From positions 992,001-1,056,000 of the forward strand of contig NZ_AP031500.1 in assembly GCF_042847215.1 (NCBI RefSeq): 64,000 nucleotides of DNA, given 5' to 3'. Under the pieces are notes generated by a model. It saw only the letters and a program-made list of their open reading frames with translations, was not told the DNA's origin and did no database searches. The stretch comes from Gilvimarinus japonicus (GTDB lineage: Bacteria > Pseudomonadota > Gammaproteobacteria > Pseudomonadales > Cellvibrionaceae). This document shows, piece after piece, positions 52,825-62,091 of this stretch (the first letter of the stretch is position 1; every line of letters starts with the position of its first letter). Position numbers and translations under genes: made by a program.

Positions 52825-53202
52825 GACGTGCAGGGTCCTTCCTTGACGTGGATATTGGTTTGTTACTCGAAGGACACTACAGCAAGCATGTGAATAAGGC
52901 CTGTATTCACGTACAAACATTTACCACAGCCGAACTTTGGCGGTGGCCGAATGCTAACCTTGACGTGTAATAGGGCGCGGGCTGCGGTGGCCTTATTATA
53001 ATGTTCGCGATGATACTTAGCCGGCTGTGATGAGTCAACGCTATAAGGTGCCAAAAAAAGCGCGTAAGTATTTAATGGCATCTTCAATGCTTAGGTGATA
53101 ATGACGTGCTAGCGGAGCTAATTGAAAATTTAATGTGTTTACTCATAAACCAAAAAGGGCCGATCAATATTTTGGTCGGCCTTTTTTTAAACAGTTACAC
53201 GT
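52825..53202. other. Intergenic region left of the siderophore genes
   Basis: About 380 bp without a supported gene. It contains the promoter side of the glycosyltransferase gene and, at the right end, the terminator of the PepSY gene. Confidence 0.5.
53152..53188. terminator. Terminator downstream of the PepSY/receptor genes
   Basis: AAAAAGGGCCGA pairs with TCGGCCTTTTTT (one G-T or bulge) around TCAATATTTTGG. A runs and T runs on both sides allow use on either strand. Confidence 0.75.
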
Positions 53203-54462
53203 TTAGGTTGCGCTAGCCGGTTTTTGTTGGCGCGCCTCGGCGATGCGTCGCTCTTTGGCTTTGTGCTTACGGTACCAAATAATTACCCCGGTGATGCTTA
53301 ATGCGGCAACGACGATACCCATAATCGAGATCAAAATACGACCAGGTAAACCGAGGATACGACCGGAATGCAGGGGAAACTGCGCCTGCACAAAGATGTC
53401 GGCAGCGGTGCCCTCCCAAGGCACAAAGTCACCCAATACCTCGCCGGTGTGGCCATCAAAAAATATTGCTTCATGGCCTACGCCGCCACTGCCGTGACTG
53501 TCGCCGCCGGCAAAGTATTCGACCCGGTAAATCCCCCAGTCGCGCGCATACCAAATAGAACCAACGGGTTGGCTCCAGCCAATGGCGTCGGCCTCTTGGC
53601 GGGCTACCTTTGATACATCGGCAAAGGTTAGTGTGGGGGTAATCGGGTTGTCGTGGTCGTTGGGCGTGCGCTGATCCAGTGGCGAGGGTGTTACGTCGGA
53701 TACGGCCGACATAACCGGAAAAAATACTTCGCGATACAGGTTAAGCGAGAACGCGGTAAAGGCGATCACAAACAGTAGCCCCCACGTCCATAAGCCTAAA
53801 GCGCGGTGCAAATCAAAGTTAAAGCGAATCGGCCCGGCGCTGCGGCGGACTTTCCATGATGGCGCCCAGCGCTTCATATAGCTGCGGCTATTCTCGCGCT
53901 TTTTAGAGCGGCCACCTTTGGGCAGGGTGAGGTAGGCGCCAACAAAGCAGTCGAAGGTCCAGATAAGCGCAATCACGCCCAGCAGCCAAATACCCCAATG
54001 GTCGGTGCCCCAAAACTCGGGTATGTGCAGGCTATAGTGCAGCTTGTACAAAAATGACATAAAGGTTTCGCGGGTAATGGGCCACACGGCGCCCCATTCG
54101 CGTTTACCGATGATGTCGCCGCTGACCGGGTCGACGTAAACCTGATTAAACTCGGGTTTATACAGGTGGCCGGTCTCGGGGTTAACCCGTGGCTGTACCC
54201 AAAAATACTGCGAGTGGCCGGGCTCGGGGTGGACGTCAAAATAGGTAACCTCCACCTTGGGGAACTCGGTCTCTACCTTATCTGCTAATACAAACGCCGA
54301 CAGCGCCTCACCTTTCGTGTGAACCTCATTGAGGTGCGGGTTTAACCACTCGTCCAGTTCGTGATCCCACGAGATAATCGCGCCGGTCAGCCCCGATACC
54401 ACTAAAAAAGCGGCAATTGTCAGGCCCATATAGCGGTGCAGGTGAAGCATTAAAGAACGCAT
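53203..54462 (-). CDS. PepSY-associated membrane protein (PiuB/iron-uptake type)
   Basis: An inner-membrane protein of 419 residues with four clear helices and large periplasmic loops. The N-terminal LHRYMGLTIAAFLVVSGLTGAIISW carries the conserved His and Gly of the PepSY_TM family, and FNFDLHRALGLWTWGLLFVIAFTAFSLNLY is the matching internal helix. Such proteins sit beside siderophore receptors and are thought to be ferric-siderophore reductases. It begins 60 bp after the receptor gene in the same direction, so the two form an iron-uptake operon. Confidence 0.88.
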   Translation of the reverse strand: MRSLMLHLHRYMGLTIAAFLVVSGLTGAIISWDHELDEWLNPHLNEVHTKGEALSAFVLADKVETEFPKVEVTYFDVHPEPGHSQYFWVQPRVNPETGHLYKPEFNQVYVDPVSGDIIGKREWGAVWPITRETFMSFLYKLHYSLHIPEFWGTDHWGIWLLGVIALIWTFDCFVGAYLTLPKGGRSKKRENSRSYMKRWAPSWKVRRSAGPIRFNFDLHRALGLWTWGLLFVIAFTAFSLNLYREVFFPVMSAVSDVTPSPLDQRTPNDHDNPITPTLTFADVSKVARQEADAIGWSQPVGSIWYARDWGIYRVEYFAGGDSHGSGGVGHEAIFFDGHTGEVLGDFVPWEGTAADIFVQAQFPLHSGRILGLPGRILISIMGIVVAALSITGVIIWYRKHKAKERRIAEARQQKPASAT

Positions 54463-54522
54463 AGTACGAATCCAGATTTATAATGTTGCGCAAAAGTGTA
54501 ATTGCTAATAGCCAGCCGCTGG

Positions 54523-56598
54523 TTAAAAACGCCAGCTTACTGTGGCTGACGCCTGCAGTGGTGCACCATAGTAAGCTTGGGTCCAGTAGAGGCTGTTCCA
54601 GTACTTTTCATCGGTTACGTTGCTAACATTCAGTGCCACGGTTACGTCGTCGGTAAGTTTGTAGCGGGCGAACACGTCCAGCAGGGCGTAACTGCTTTGG
54701 GTAATCTCGACCCCGGCCTCGGGCGAGGTTGAGACGGCGTCTTGCCAGTTGACGCTGGCACCGACCACCAGTTTGGGCTGCATGGGTACTTGATACGCTG
54801 CCGCCAATTTGACTAAGTTACGTGGTACGTAAGTGCGTACTTCGGCGCCGCTATTGTCGGTAATATCCACCCAGGTGTAGCCAATGCTCAGGTTGAGGTT
54901 GTCGCTCACGGCGCCGCTTAATTCCAGCTCCGCGCCTTCGCTCTCGTAAGCTTTGCCTAAATAGGTGTTAACGCCTTCTACCCGGCCAATGTACTCCCCC
55001 AAGTTAGTTTGCTCCGATTGAAAAAAGGCCAGTGTACCGGTGGCTTGGCCATCGTTCAGCTGCATTTTAAAACCGACTTCAGAGTTGTCACCCTGCGCTA
55101 CGCCCAGCGGCCGAAACTCGGGGGTTACAAACGACTGTGGAGTAAAGACTTCACTGTAGCTGGCATAGAGCGATACGTTGTCCAGGAATGACCAAGTGAA
55201 ACCGTAATAGGGTACGGTCTCATCAGCGTAAGTATCGGCCTCGACGCCGTAACTGTAACCGCTTTGGGTGACTTCCATTTGCCGTGCACCCAACAGTACC
55301 GAGAGCGAGTCGAGCAAGTTGAGGCGAGTGGCAAAGTACAGCGATTCGTGCTCTTGGTTGTCGACGTGACCATCGGTGAAGGTGTCATACACTTGTAACT
55401 CGGGTCGCGGGGTATTGCCCTCGGCCCAGTCGCTACCCAGCACCGGATACCCGTTAACGTAGTCGTACAATGATTGGCCGACGAGATCGATATCGGCCTT
55501 GTTGTAGCCGATCACCAAATCGTGGTCGCGCCCAAGCAGCGCGAAGGTGCCGTTAACGAATACATCCAAGACTTTTTGTTGTTCGTCGGCGCGGTAGCCG
55601 CTGGCGTAACCCAAAAGACCGATTTCGGTTTCCCGGTCGGGAGTGCCGTACACGTAAAACAGCTCAGAATCTTGCTCGATATCGTTTTGGGTGTACTGGG
55701 CATTTAAAGTCCAGTTTGCGCCAAGCGTTTGGTGCAACTCGACAAACGCTTGGGTGCGTTCAATGTCGCGGTAGGCCCAATCGGGCGCCGTACTGGTGCC
55801 TACGTTGTAGTCGGTGTCGCTGCCATCGGTGTAATACAAAGGTAACGCGCCCGATAAGCTGCCGGTAATGTCATTTTGGTTTTGGCTGTACCCTACCGTT
55901 AGCAGCGTACTGTCGGTAACGTCGCCCTCCACAATGCCGTAAAACACCGTGTTGTCGTTTTCATTGCGGTCTAGATAAGATTCGCCATCGTCTTTTGCCA
56001 CCACTAAGCGGGCGCGCACGCGCTCGGTAACGGAGCCCGAAATATCGCCATCCAAACGGTAGCTGCTCTCGGGCCCAGCTTGCACGGCAATGCTGCCGCT
56101 GAGTTCGGCGGTGGGACGCTTGCGAATATAATTAATGGTGGCCGATGGGTTGGCCAGCCCGGTAATTAAACCGGCGGCGCCTTTAACAATTTCAACTTGC
56201 TCAAAAATGGCGGTGTCTTGATGGCCCTGAGATAAGCCGGCCGAAAACGGTACACCAACGCCATCGTATTGAAAATTAACAATATCAAAACCGCGGGCGG
56301 TAAAGTACGTGCGGTCGGTCTCTACGCTCTCGACGGTAACCCCTGGGGTGTAGCGCAATAAGTCATTAATATCGTCCAGGGCGAAATCGTCAATTTGGGT
56401 GCGAGAGATGACCGAGACGGTTTGCGGCGTCTCGTACACAGAGAGGTCTAACTTAGTCGCGCTTGAGGACTTCTCGGGCTCGCCATACACATTAACCACT
56501 TCGATTTGTGGCGGCGCAATGGTGGGTTGGGCGATGGCCGGTTGAATGGCGCTCATGGCAATTAGGGTTGCCAAGGGCAGGCGCATAGGGTGATTCAT
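54523..56598 (-). CDS. TonB-dependent siderophore receptor
   Basis: Outer-membrane receptor for ferric siderophores, 691 residues from the ATG at 56598 (GAGG five bases upstream; the open frame runs 33 codons further). The signal peptide ends AIAQ. The plug contains TVSVISRTQIDDFALDDINDLL and FTARGFDIVNFQYDGVGVP, typical of the siderophore receptor family. The barrel ends ASATVSWRF. No FecA-type signalling domain is present, so regulation is probably only through Fur. The siderophore cannot be named, and no siderophore synthesis genes are in the window. Confidence 0.92.
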   Translation of the reverse strand: MNHPMRLPLATLIAMSAIQPAIAQPTIAPPQIEVVNVYGEPEKSSSATKLDLSVYETPQTVSVISRTQIDDFALDDINDLLRYTPGVTVESVETDRTYFTARGFDIVNFQYDGVGVPFSAGLSQGHQDTAIFEQVEIVKGAAGLITGLANPSATINYIRKRPTAELSGSIAVQAGPESSYRLDGDISGSVTERVRARLVVAKDDGESYLDRNENDNTVFYGIVEGDVTDSTLLTVGYSQNQNDITGSLSGALPLYYTDGSDTDYNVGTSTAPDWAYRDIERTQAFVELHQTLGANWTLNAQYTQNDIEQDSELFYVYGTPDRETEIGLLGYASGYRADEQQKVLDVFVNGTFALLGRDHDLVIGYNKADIDLVGQSLYDYVNGYPVLGSDWAEGNTPRPELQVYDTFTDGHVDNQEHESLYFATRLNLLDSLSVLLGARQMEVTQSGYSYGVEADTYADETVPYYGFTWSFLDNVSLYASYSEVFTPQSFVTPEFRPLGVAQGDNSEVGFKMQLNDGQATGTLAFFQSEQTNLGEYIGRVEGVNTYLGKAYESEGAELELSGAVSDNLNLSIGYTWVDITDNSGAEVRTYVPRNLVKLAAAYQVPMQPKLVVGASVNWQDAVSTSPEAGVEITQSSYALLDVFARYKLTDDVTVALNVSNVTDEKYWNSLYWTQAYYGAPLQASATVSWRF

Positions 56599-56906
56599 TA
56601 AGACCTCGAAGATAGACAGCGGTGTAGGGTGTATCTGGATGGCATTGGTAGCCAGTTTTAGGCCGAAAATATTATCAAAAGATAAGCTAAATATCAATCA
56701 TTCTCAGTTGCATTTTTTACTGGGCTAGTACTATGAGAGGGGGTGGGGCAGAATATGGCTGCTACGCGCCGCGTTATGGTGCTTACCGTTGCAATCATCG
56801 GCAGTAACTAACGGTGCAGTAACTAACGACAGTGCAGGCCTAGCTGCTTACACGTGTCTGACAAGTTAAAAACGCCTAATAATAAATAAACAGGAGACAA
56901 CCGAAC
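56599..56906. promoter_or_regulatory. Divergent region between siderophore receptor and CPBP protease
   Basis: Just over 300 bp without a gene. It holds a Fur-box-like stretch at 56687-56705 toward the receptor side and an AGGAGA ribosome binding site before the ATG at 56907. Confidence 0.5.
56687..56705 (-). promoter_or_regulatory. Candidate Fur box of the siderophore receptor
   Basis: On the minus strand GAGAATGATTGATATTTAG shares about 11 of 19 positions with the Fur consensus GATAATGATAATCATTATC, including the GA-AATGAT block. It lies about 90 bp upstream of the receptor start, a normal distance. Confidence 0.45.
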
Positions 56907-57803
56907 ATGGATAGTGATGTTAATACCTCCGCAGCACCCTCTAGCTTTCCCGTTAAAGTCAGGCACTTAGCATTATTGTATTTGTTACTGTTATTTGTGT
57001 TTGTACCCCTAAATGTGCTGCTTGGCATAATGCTCGAGGTTAAAGACGCGCCTGCATACAGGTACGACCTAACGCTTTACTTTTGTTTTTATGGGCTAAT
57101 GGGCAGCGGCATTGCTCTTATGCTGCGTAAGAGCAATGTTTGCACAAGTGGTTTATTAAAAAAACCTTCGCGGCGGGACTGGCTACCGGCGTTACTGCTA
57201 ACCGGCGCGAGTTTTGCGTTTACCATCACGGCGATTTACGGGGTGTTTGTCCCTCTGTCGTATTTTGCACCTGAATTTGTTCAATTTTGGTTACTTGACT
57301 CTCCAGGGTTGATTTATTTTACGGCCGATGGAGGTATTCCTTTTTGGGGGAATTTGTTTGGTTTTGCCGTTGTTGTCGTGATTGCGCCCGTGGTTGAAGA
57401 GTTGTTATTTCGGGGTGTGTTGCTGCACCGCTGGGCTTATCGATATGGTACGTCCACGGCAGTAGTCTGCTCGTCATTAATTTTTGGCCTATTGCACTCC
57501 GACCCAATAGGGGCGACTGTCTTTGGTGTGTTGATGTGTGTTATTTACCTCAAATCCGGCAGCTTGTGGGTCGCTATTATTTGCCATGGGGCCAATAACT
57601 TTGTTTGTTGGCTGTGGGGGGCGGGGGATATCGCGTACTTTGGTGTCGATTACGTTTACACCTTACGTGAGTTTCGCAGCGAGTGGCCTTGGGGCGTTAT
57701 CGCTGCGGTTATAACCTTTGTACTGTTGGCCTTTTACCGAAAATATCCCTTTGCAAAACACGCTTTCACTTGGCCCAACGTGGCGGCTATTAACAAAAGC
57801 TGA
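56907..57803 (+). CDS. CPBP-family intramembrane metalloprotease
   Basis: Membrane protein of 298 residues with about seven helices and all motifs of the CPBP (Abi/CAAX protease) family: EELLFRGVLLHRW, FGLLHSD and CHGANNF. Homologues include CAAX-processing Rce1 in eukaryotes and bacteriocin immunity proteins. The physiological substrate in most bacteria is unknown. It stands alone, with a ribosome binding site CAGGAGACAACC before the ATG. Confidence 0.88.
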   Translation: MDSDVNTSAAPSSFPVKVRHLALLYLLLLFVFVPLNVLLGIMLEVKDAPAYRYDLTLYFCFYGLMGSGIALMLRKSNVCTSGLLKKPSRRDWLPALLLTGASFAFTITAIYGVFVPLSYFAPEFVQFWLLDSPGLIYFTADGGIPFWGNLFGFAVVVVIAPVVEELLFRGVLLHRWAYRYGTSTAVVCSSLIFGLLHSDPIGATVFGVLMCVIYLKSGSLWVAIICHGANNFVCWLWGAGDIAYFGVDYVYTLREFRSEWPWGVIAAVITFVLLAFYRKYPFAKHAFTWPNVAAINKS

Positions 57804-58005
57804 CACTGCTCTTGGGTTTTACGGCATTGGTTGGGTTGACGTTAAAGGATAGCTTTTCGCGGTAGCGGCGCCGTGTTGTGCGCTTGCGACCCTTCGCCGA
57901 AAGCGTCACTAACGTAAAAAGCGCGGGCGTTCTAAATGGCTAGCAGGGCAACCGGCCACGCAGCGCACCCTGTGGCGATCTTGAAGTTTGATTTAGCTCA
58001 ACCGC

Positions 58006-58866
58006 CTATTTAACCGATGGGGCGGTGGCCGGCAGTTGTTCGCCGCAATGCTTACAGTGCACCGCGTCGCCTTCGTGACCGGCGCGGGTGCAGTTGGGGC
58101 AGTGGCGAGACACTCGCTCGCGCTGCATCTCTTGCGCGAGTTCGGCAGTGAGAATACCGGTAGGTACGGCGATGATTGAATAACCGGTCAGCATCGCCAG
58201 TGCCGAGATGATTTGCCCCAACACGGTTTGCGGCACGATATCGCCGTAGCCGACCGTCGTAATGGTAACAATGGTCCAATAAATACTTTTAGGAATGCTG
58301 GTGAATCCGTGCTCGGCCCCTTCGACCATATACATCAATGAGCCAAAAACGGTGGATAATATAAGCACCGAACTAAAAAAGACTAAGATTTTCCGTCGCG
58401 CCAGTAGCATGGTACGCATCAGCAAGTTGGCCTCGCCAAGGTAGCGCACCAACTTGAGAATACGGAAGATCCGCAGCACTCGCAGCATGCGAATAATAAG
58501 CAAGTTGTTAGCGCCGGGAATAAAAAATGCCAGATAGGAGGGCAGTATCGACAGTAGATCGACGATGCCGTAAAAGCTTTTAACGTACTGCCAGCGGTTT
58601 TCGGTGCAGTATAATCGCACTAAGTACTCGGCCGTAAACATGAGGGTAAATGCCCATTCTGCGGCCCGCAACCAAGGGCGGTAATTGATTGCAATCCAGT
58701 CGACCGACTCGAGCATAAGCACCAACACGCTGATGCAAATCGCCCAAATTAGCAACACATCAAAGCGCTGTCCCGCCGGCGTCTCCCAGCCAAAGATAGT
58801 ACGGTTGAGCTTTTGCCGCCGGGTTTCGCTCTGCGGCCGCTCTGCGTTTGGTTTGGTAGATGACAT
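58006..58866 (-). CDS. Voltage-gated-type K+ channel with C-terminal zinc ribbon
   Basis: A six-helix potassium channel subunit. The selectivity filter TVGYGD is clear (WTIVTITTVGYGDIVPQ). The S4-like helix carries regularly spaced Arg/Lys (MLRVLRIFRILKLVRYL), a voltage-sensor pattern as in KvAP/KvLQT. After the S6 helix comes a short helical segment and a four-Cys zinc ribbon (CPNC ... CKHC). The ribbon is an uncommon addition and could be a regulatory or assembly module. It is a single gene. Confidence 0.92.
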   Translation of the reverse strand: MSSTKPNAERPQSETRRQKLNRTIFGWETPAGQRFDVLLIWAICISVLVLMLESVDWIAINYRPWLRAAEWAFTLMFTAEYLVRLYCTENRWQYVKSFYGIVDLLSILPSYLAFFIPGANNLLIIRMLRVLRIFRILKLVRYLGEANLLMRTMLLARRKILVFFSSVLILSTVFGSLMYMVEGAEHGFTSIPKSIYWTIVTITTVGYGDIVPQTVLGQIISALAMLTGYSIIAVPTGILTAELAQEMQRERVSRHCPNCTRAGHEGDAVHCKHCGEQLPATAPSVK

Positions 58867-59103
58867 TTAAGCGTCCTGTCTGATCGGGTATTGGCAAGGC
58901 TGCCCAGATTAAACCGAATTATAGTGCTATTGCCAACCGTCCTGGCGGAATCGCCGCCAGGGGCGCCTGAATGTGGCGCTAGAATGCTCGGTCGATGAGT
59001 GTCGCATATTTACAATACGAGCTGGGCAGAGGTGGTCTATTCTCGGTGTAGGGTTCGTTCGCTATACTTTGGCCCCTAACAATTTTTACGACGGAGATTA
59101 AAC

Positions 59104-60153
59104 ATGCGCGCGCTTAGATTATCGATATTGCTGGTGAGCTGGCTATTGACCTCACTCGCTGGTGTTAACGCTCTGGCCCAAGAGGCGTCAAGCGCTGCCG
59201 AGCCGGCGTACGATCAAGATGCCGATGGCGAAAGCCGGGCAAAAAAAGCCGCCAACGGTTTGCTTGGTCGGCCTGCGCCCGCGCTAACCTTAAAGACCAT
59301 AGATGGAGAGTCTATCGACTTATTGTCGCTGTATGGCCGCAAGCCGGTTTACTTTAAGTTTTGGGCCACATGGTGTGTACCGTGTCGCCAGCAAATGCCA
59401 GGTTTTGAAGATATTTACCAAAAATACGGCGACGATATCGAAGTGATCGCGGTGAATACGGGCTTTAACGATAGCGAGGCGGCGATTCGTGAGTACACGC
59501 AAAAAATCACGATGTCGATGCCTATTGTTGTGGACGACGGTACGCTAGGCTCGCAGCTTAACCTGCAGGTCACGCCGATGCATGTATTGGTGGGGCGCGA
59601 CGGCCGGGTCGCCTATGTCGGACATATTGACGGGCCGCGACTAGAGCGAGCGATTAAAGCGGTGATGGCCGAGGTCCCCGATGCCACCGTGGATGCGTCT
59701 GCGCCGACTCAGACGCGGCAGTTTGCTGTGGGCGATACCGTCGCAAACATAAGTTTAACGACACTCTCCGGTAAGAAGGTCGCCCTTGGCACGAGCGATA
59801 AACCGCAAGCGCTGATGTTTTTTGCGCCTTGGTGTGAGAGTTACTTGGCCGAGAGTCGCCCTGCCATGGCGGCAAATTGCGCGCGTATTCGTAAGCAGGT
59901 AGAAACGCTCGTTAAAAAATCAAACTATGCGTGGTATGGCGTCTCGTCTAATTTATGGGTTAGGCGTGACGAGGTAGAGGCCTATCGGCAGGAGACTAAC
60001 ACCGAACTGCCATTAGCCTATGACGGCAGCGGTGAATTATTTCGTGCGTTTGCGGTACGTGATATACCCACTATTGTTCTGATGAAACCAGATGGAACCG
60101 TTACAAAGATAATTGGCCCCGATACTCAGAACATTTCCGCAGCAATAAAGTAA
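59104..60153 (+). CDS. Exported protein with two thioredoxin-like (TlpA/ResA) domains
   Basis: Periplasmic thiol-disulfide protein. A signal peptide (about 1-26) is followed by a first TlpA-like domain (about 55-195) with the redox pair C91-x-x-C94 in WATWCVPCRQ. A second thioredoxin-like domain (about 205-345) reads PWCESY, so it keeps C244 but has Tyr at the second Cys position. The second half is therefore probably structural or binding. The domain fold (cis-Pro-like DIPTIVLMKPDG at the end) is otherwise intact. It stands alone; possible roles are cytochrome c maturation or general disulfide reduction. Confidence 0.85.
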   Translation: MRALRLSILLVSWLLTSLAGVNALAQEASSAAEPAYDQDADGESRAKKAANGLLGRPAPALTLKTIDGESIDLLSLYGRKPVYFKFWATWCVPCRQQMPGFEDIYQKYGDDIEVIAVNTGFNDSEAAIREYTQKITMSMPIVVDDGTLGSQLNLQVTPMHVLVGRDGRVAYVGHIDGPRLERAIKAVMAEVPDATVDASAPTQTRQFAVGDTVANISLTTLSGKKVALGTSDKPQALMFFAPWCESYLAESRPAMAANCARIRKQVETLVKKSNYAWYGVSSNLWVRRDEVEAYRQETNTELPLAYDGSGELFRAFAVRDIPTIVLMKPDGTVTKIIGPDTQNISAAIK

Positions 60154-60191
60154 ACCGCTATGTATCGCGATAAAACTCTGGGCCGCCCGGC

Positions 60192-60422
60192 TCAGAGCTT
60201 TTGAATACGGCTTGTCCCTGAGGTGTCTAAGTTTAGCCTGGGCTCACCGCTATATTCCAGCGACGAGGCGCCACTGACACCGACCGATAACGCTTGCGTT
60301 GCTTTAATATTAACGTGGGTCGCACCCGATACATCGGCGTTTACAACCTTCGTCATAACCACGGCGCTGTCGTAATGGCTGGCACCCGAGACTGCAATCG
60401 TTATCCCTAAGACGCGACCGCA
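60192..60422 (-). pseudogene. C-terminal remnant of a DUF2807 (GIN-domain) protein
   Basis: The minus strand reads about 76 codons without a plausible start, bounded upstream by TAA (60423-60425) and ending at TGA (60192-60194). The peptide has SGASHYDSAVV, NADVSGATHVNIKATQALSV, SGASSLEYSGEPRL and DTSGTSRIQKL, exactly the repeating SGAS/SGT pattern of the C-terminal end of DUF2807 putative adhesin/head domains. The N-terminal half, signal peptide and start codon are gone. It is a decayed gene. Confidence 0.72.
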
Positions 60423-60507
60423 TTAAAAACAGATGCAGCATAATGCTAATTTACAAATATGGTGCCGAGTTGTAGCGTAGGCGGGTACCGCAAACCTTAG
60501 GTTTATT

Positions 60508-61296
60508 ATGATGCACCCAGATCACTTGCAACAATTGACCGATGCCAAGCGCGTTCTCGAAAGCCCCGGTATCGCCGCGCGGCTGTCTAATGCTTTAGGT
60601 ACCCCGATTGAGAAGGCCCTTGATTTATTACCTAAGGGTGCTGGCGAGTTAGTGACGAGCGCCACCCGTAAAGCGCTGGAGGCGGCCATGAAGGCTGCGC
60701 TAACGGGCATGAACGATGATTTAAAGCCCCCCTCTAAACGATTGCATAAACTGACGGCAGCCGCCAGCGGTGGAATAGGCGGCGCGTTTGGCTTGTCGGC
60801 ATTGGTGGTTGAGCTGCCGGTCTCTACGACATTAATGTTGCGCTCGATTGCCGATATCGCCAGAAGCGAAGGCGAGGCGCTAAGCGAGCGCGAGGCGCAG
60901 CTTGCCTGTTTGGCCGTTTTTGCATTGGGCGGGCCCAGCGCCTCTGACGATGGTACTGAGACAGGCTATTTTGGGGTGCGTGCCGCAATGGCAAAAGCAA
61001 TGTCCGACGCTTTAGCCCACGTGTCGCGCCACGGTATGGCGCAGCAGGGGGCGCCCGCGATGGTGCGTTTTATGAGCCAAATAGCAGCGCGTTTTAGTAT
61101 TCCCGTCTCAGAGAAAGTGGCCGCCCAGTCGGTGCCTATTATTGGCGCTGTGGGTGGCGCGACCATCAATACATTGTTTATGGATCACTTTCAAAAGATG
61201 GCCAGTGGTCATTTTGTGGTTCGTCGGCTGGAGCGCCTCTATGGCGCTCGCGAGGTAAAGCGGCAATATGCGCTAATACCAACGTCTTTGTCTTAA
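60508..61296 (+). CDS. EcsC-family protein
   Basis: A 262-residue protein of the EcsC family (named from the Bacillus Ecs locus). It has the typical glycine-rich amphipathic segment SGGIGGAFGLSALVVELPVSTTLMLRSIADIARSEGE, later VPIIGAVGGATINTLFMDHFQKMASGHF and RLERLYG near the end. The biochemical role of the family is unknown; membrane association is likely. An in-tandem ATGATG start (60508 or 60511) is preceded by a weak ribosome binding site. Confidence 0.85.
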   Translation: MMHPDHLQQLTDAKRVLESPGIAARLSNALGTPIEKALDLLPKGAGELVTSATRKALEAAMKAALTGMNDDLKPPSKRLHKLTAAASGGIGGAFGLSALVVELPVSTTLMLRSIADIARSEGEALSEREAQLACLAVFALGGPSASDDGTETGYFGVRAAMAKAMSDALAHVSRHGMAQQGAPAMVRFMSQIAARFSIPVSEKVAAQSVPIIGAVGGATINTLFMDHFQKMASGHFVVRRLERLYGAREVKRQYALIPTSLS

Positions 61297-61399
61297 ACTG
61301 ATGGGATCAAAAATTACCGCTGCGCGACACTGGCAGGCTCTGTGCTTTGTTAATCACTAAGTGACTTTATTGTACCTTTAACTCAGCAAGGAGTAGATC

Positions 61400-61825
61400 A
61401 TGCAAAAGTATGCAACAGCACATTGGGAAGGCGGCTTAAAAGATGGTAACGGCCATATCTCGACCGAGAGCGGTGCCCTTAAAGACCAACCCTACGGTTT
61501 TAATACTCGCTTTGAAGACAAGCCTGGCTCTAACCCCGAAGAGCTATTGGGCGCCGCCCACGCCGGATGTTTTTCTATGGCGCTCTCCGGGCAGCTCGCC
61601 GAGGCGGGGCTGACGGCTAAGAGCATTGATACTAAGGCGAGCGTTGTGCTTGAAAAAGACGGGGATGGTTTTTCCATTCCCGAGGTTAGGCTGACGGTCA
61701 GTGCCCGTGTGCCCGGGGCCGATCAGGCGGCATTTGATAAAGCGGCCAATGCCGCAAAAGAGGGCTGCCCGCTCTCTAAGGTATTAAACGCAAAAGTGGT
61801 TATGTCAGCAGAGCTGCTGTCCTAG
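61400..61825 (+). CDS. OsmC-family peroxiredoxin
   Basis: Cytoplasmic organic-hydroperoxide reductase of 141 residues. The two catalytic Cys are in LLGAAHAGCFSMAL and KEGCPLSKVL, the arrangement of OsmC (rather than Ohr, by the start MQKYATAHWEGGLKDGNG). AAGGAG lies before the ATG. A terminator follows. It adds to the catalase at 28973 in peroxide defence but is not linked to it. Confidence 0.93.
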   Translation: MQKYATAHWEGGLKDGNGHISTESGALKDQPYGFNTRFEDKPGSNPEELLGAAHAGCFSMALSGQLAEAGLTAKSIDTKASVVLEKDGDGFSIPEVRLTVSARVPGADQAAFDKAANAAKEGCPLSKVLNAKVVMSAELLS

Positions 61826-61845
61826 CAAACCTTAATAGCTACCCT

Positions 61846-61873
61846 AAAAACCCGCTGTAATGGCGGGTTTTTT
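61846..61873 (+). terminator. Rho-independent terminator of the OsmC gene
   Basis: AAAAACCCGC and GCGGGTTTTTT form a stem around TGTAATG, about 20 bp after the stop. Confidence 0.85.
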
Positions 61874-62091
61874 GTGTGTAAAACTAACGTTTTTCTTGTA
61901 ATTATTACGTGTGGTTAGTGCCGTTTTTTAATATCTCCAAAAACTCCGTGATCGGGTTAAAACTATTTGTCACTGTTGCGATAAAAACTGTGAGCCAGTT
62001 GTTAAATAAAAAATCTACTCATATTTGGCACGGCTGTTGCGACATCCCAGTCACCATAGTTTATGGCGAACTAAGTTATCGGAGACGTATC

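Noticed and set aside
61909..62091. 61-codon N-terminal extension of the outer-membrane protein
   Set aside because: The signal peptide and ribosome binding site (GGAGAC) fit the internal ATG at 62092; the extension crosses the promoter region.
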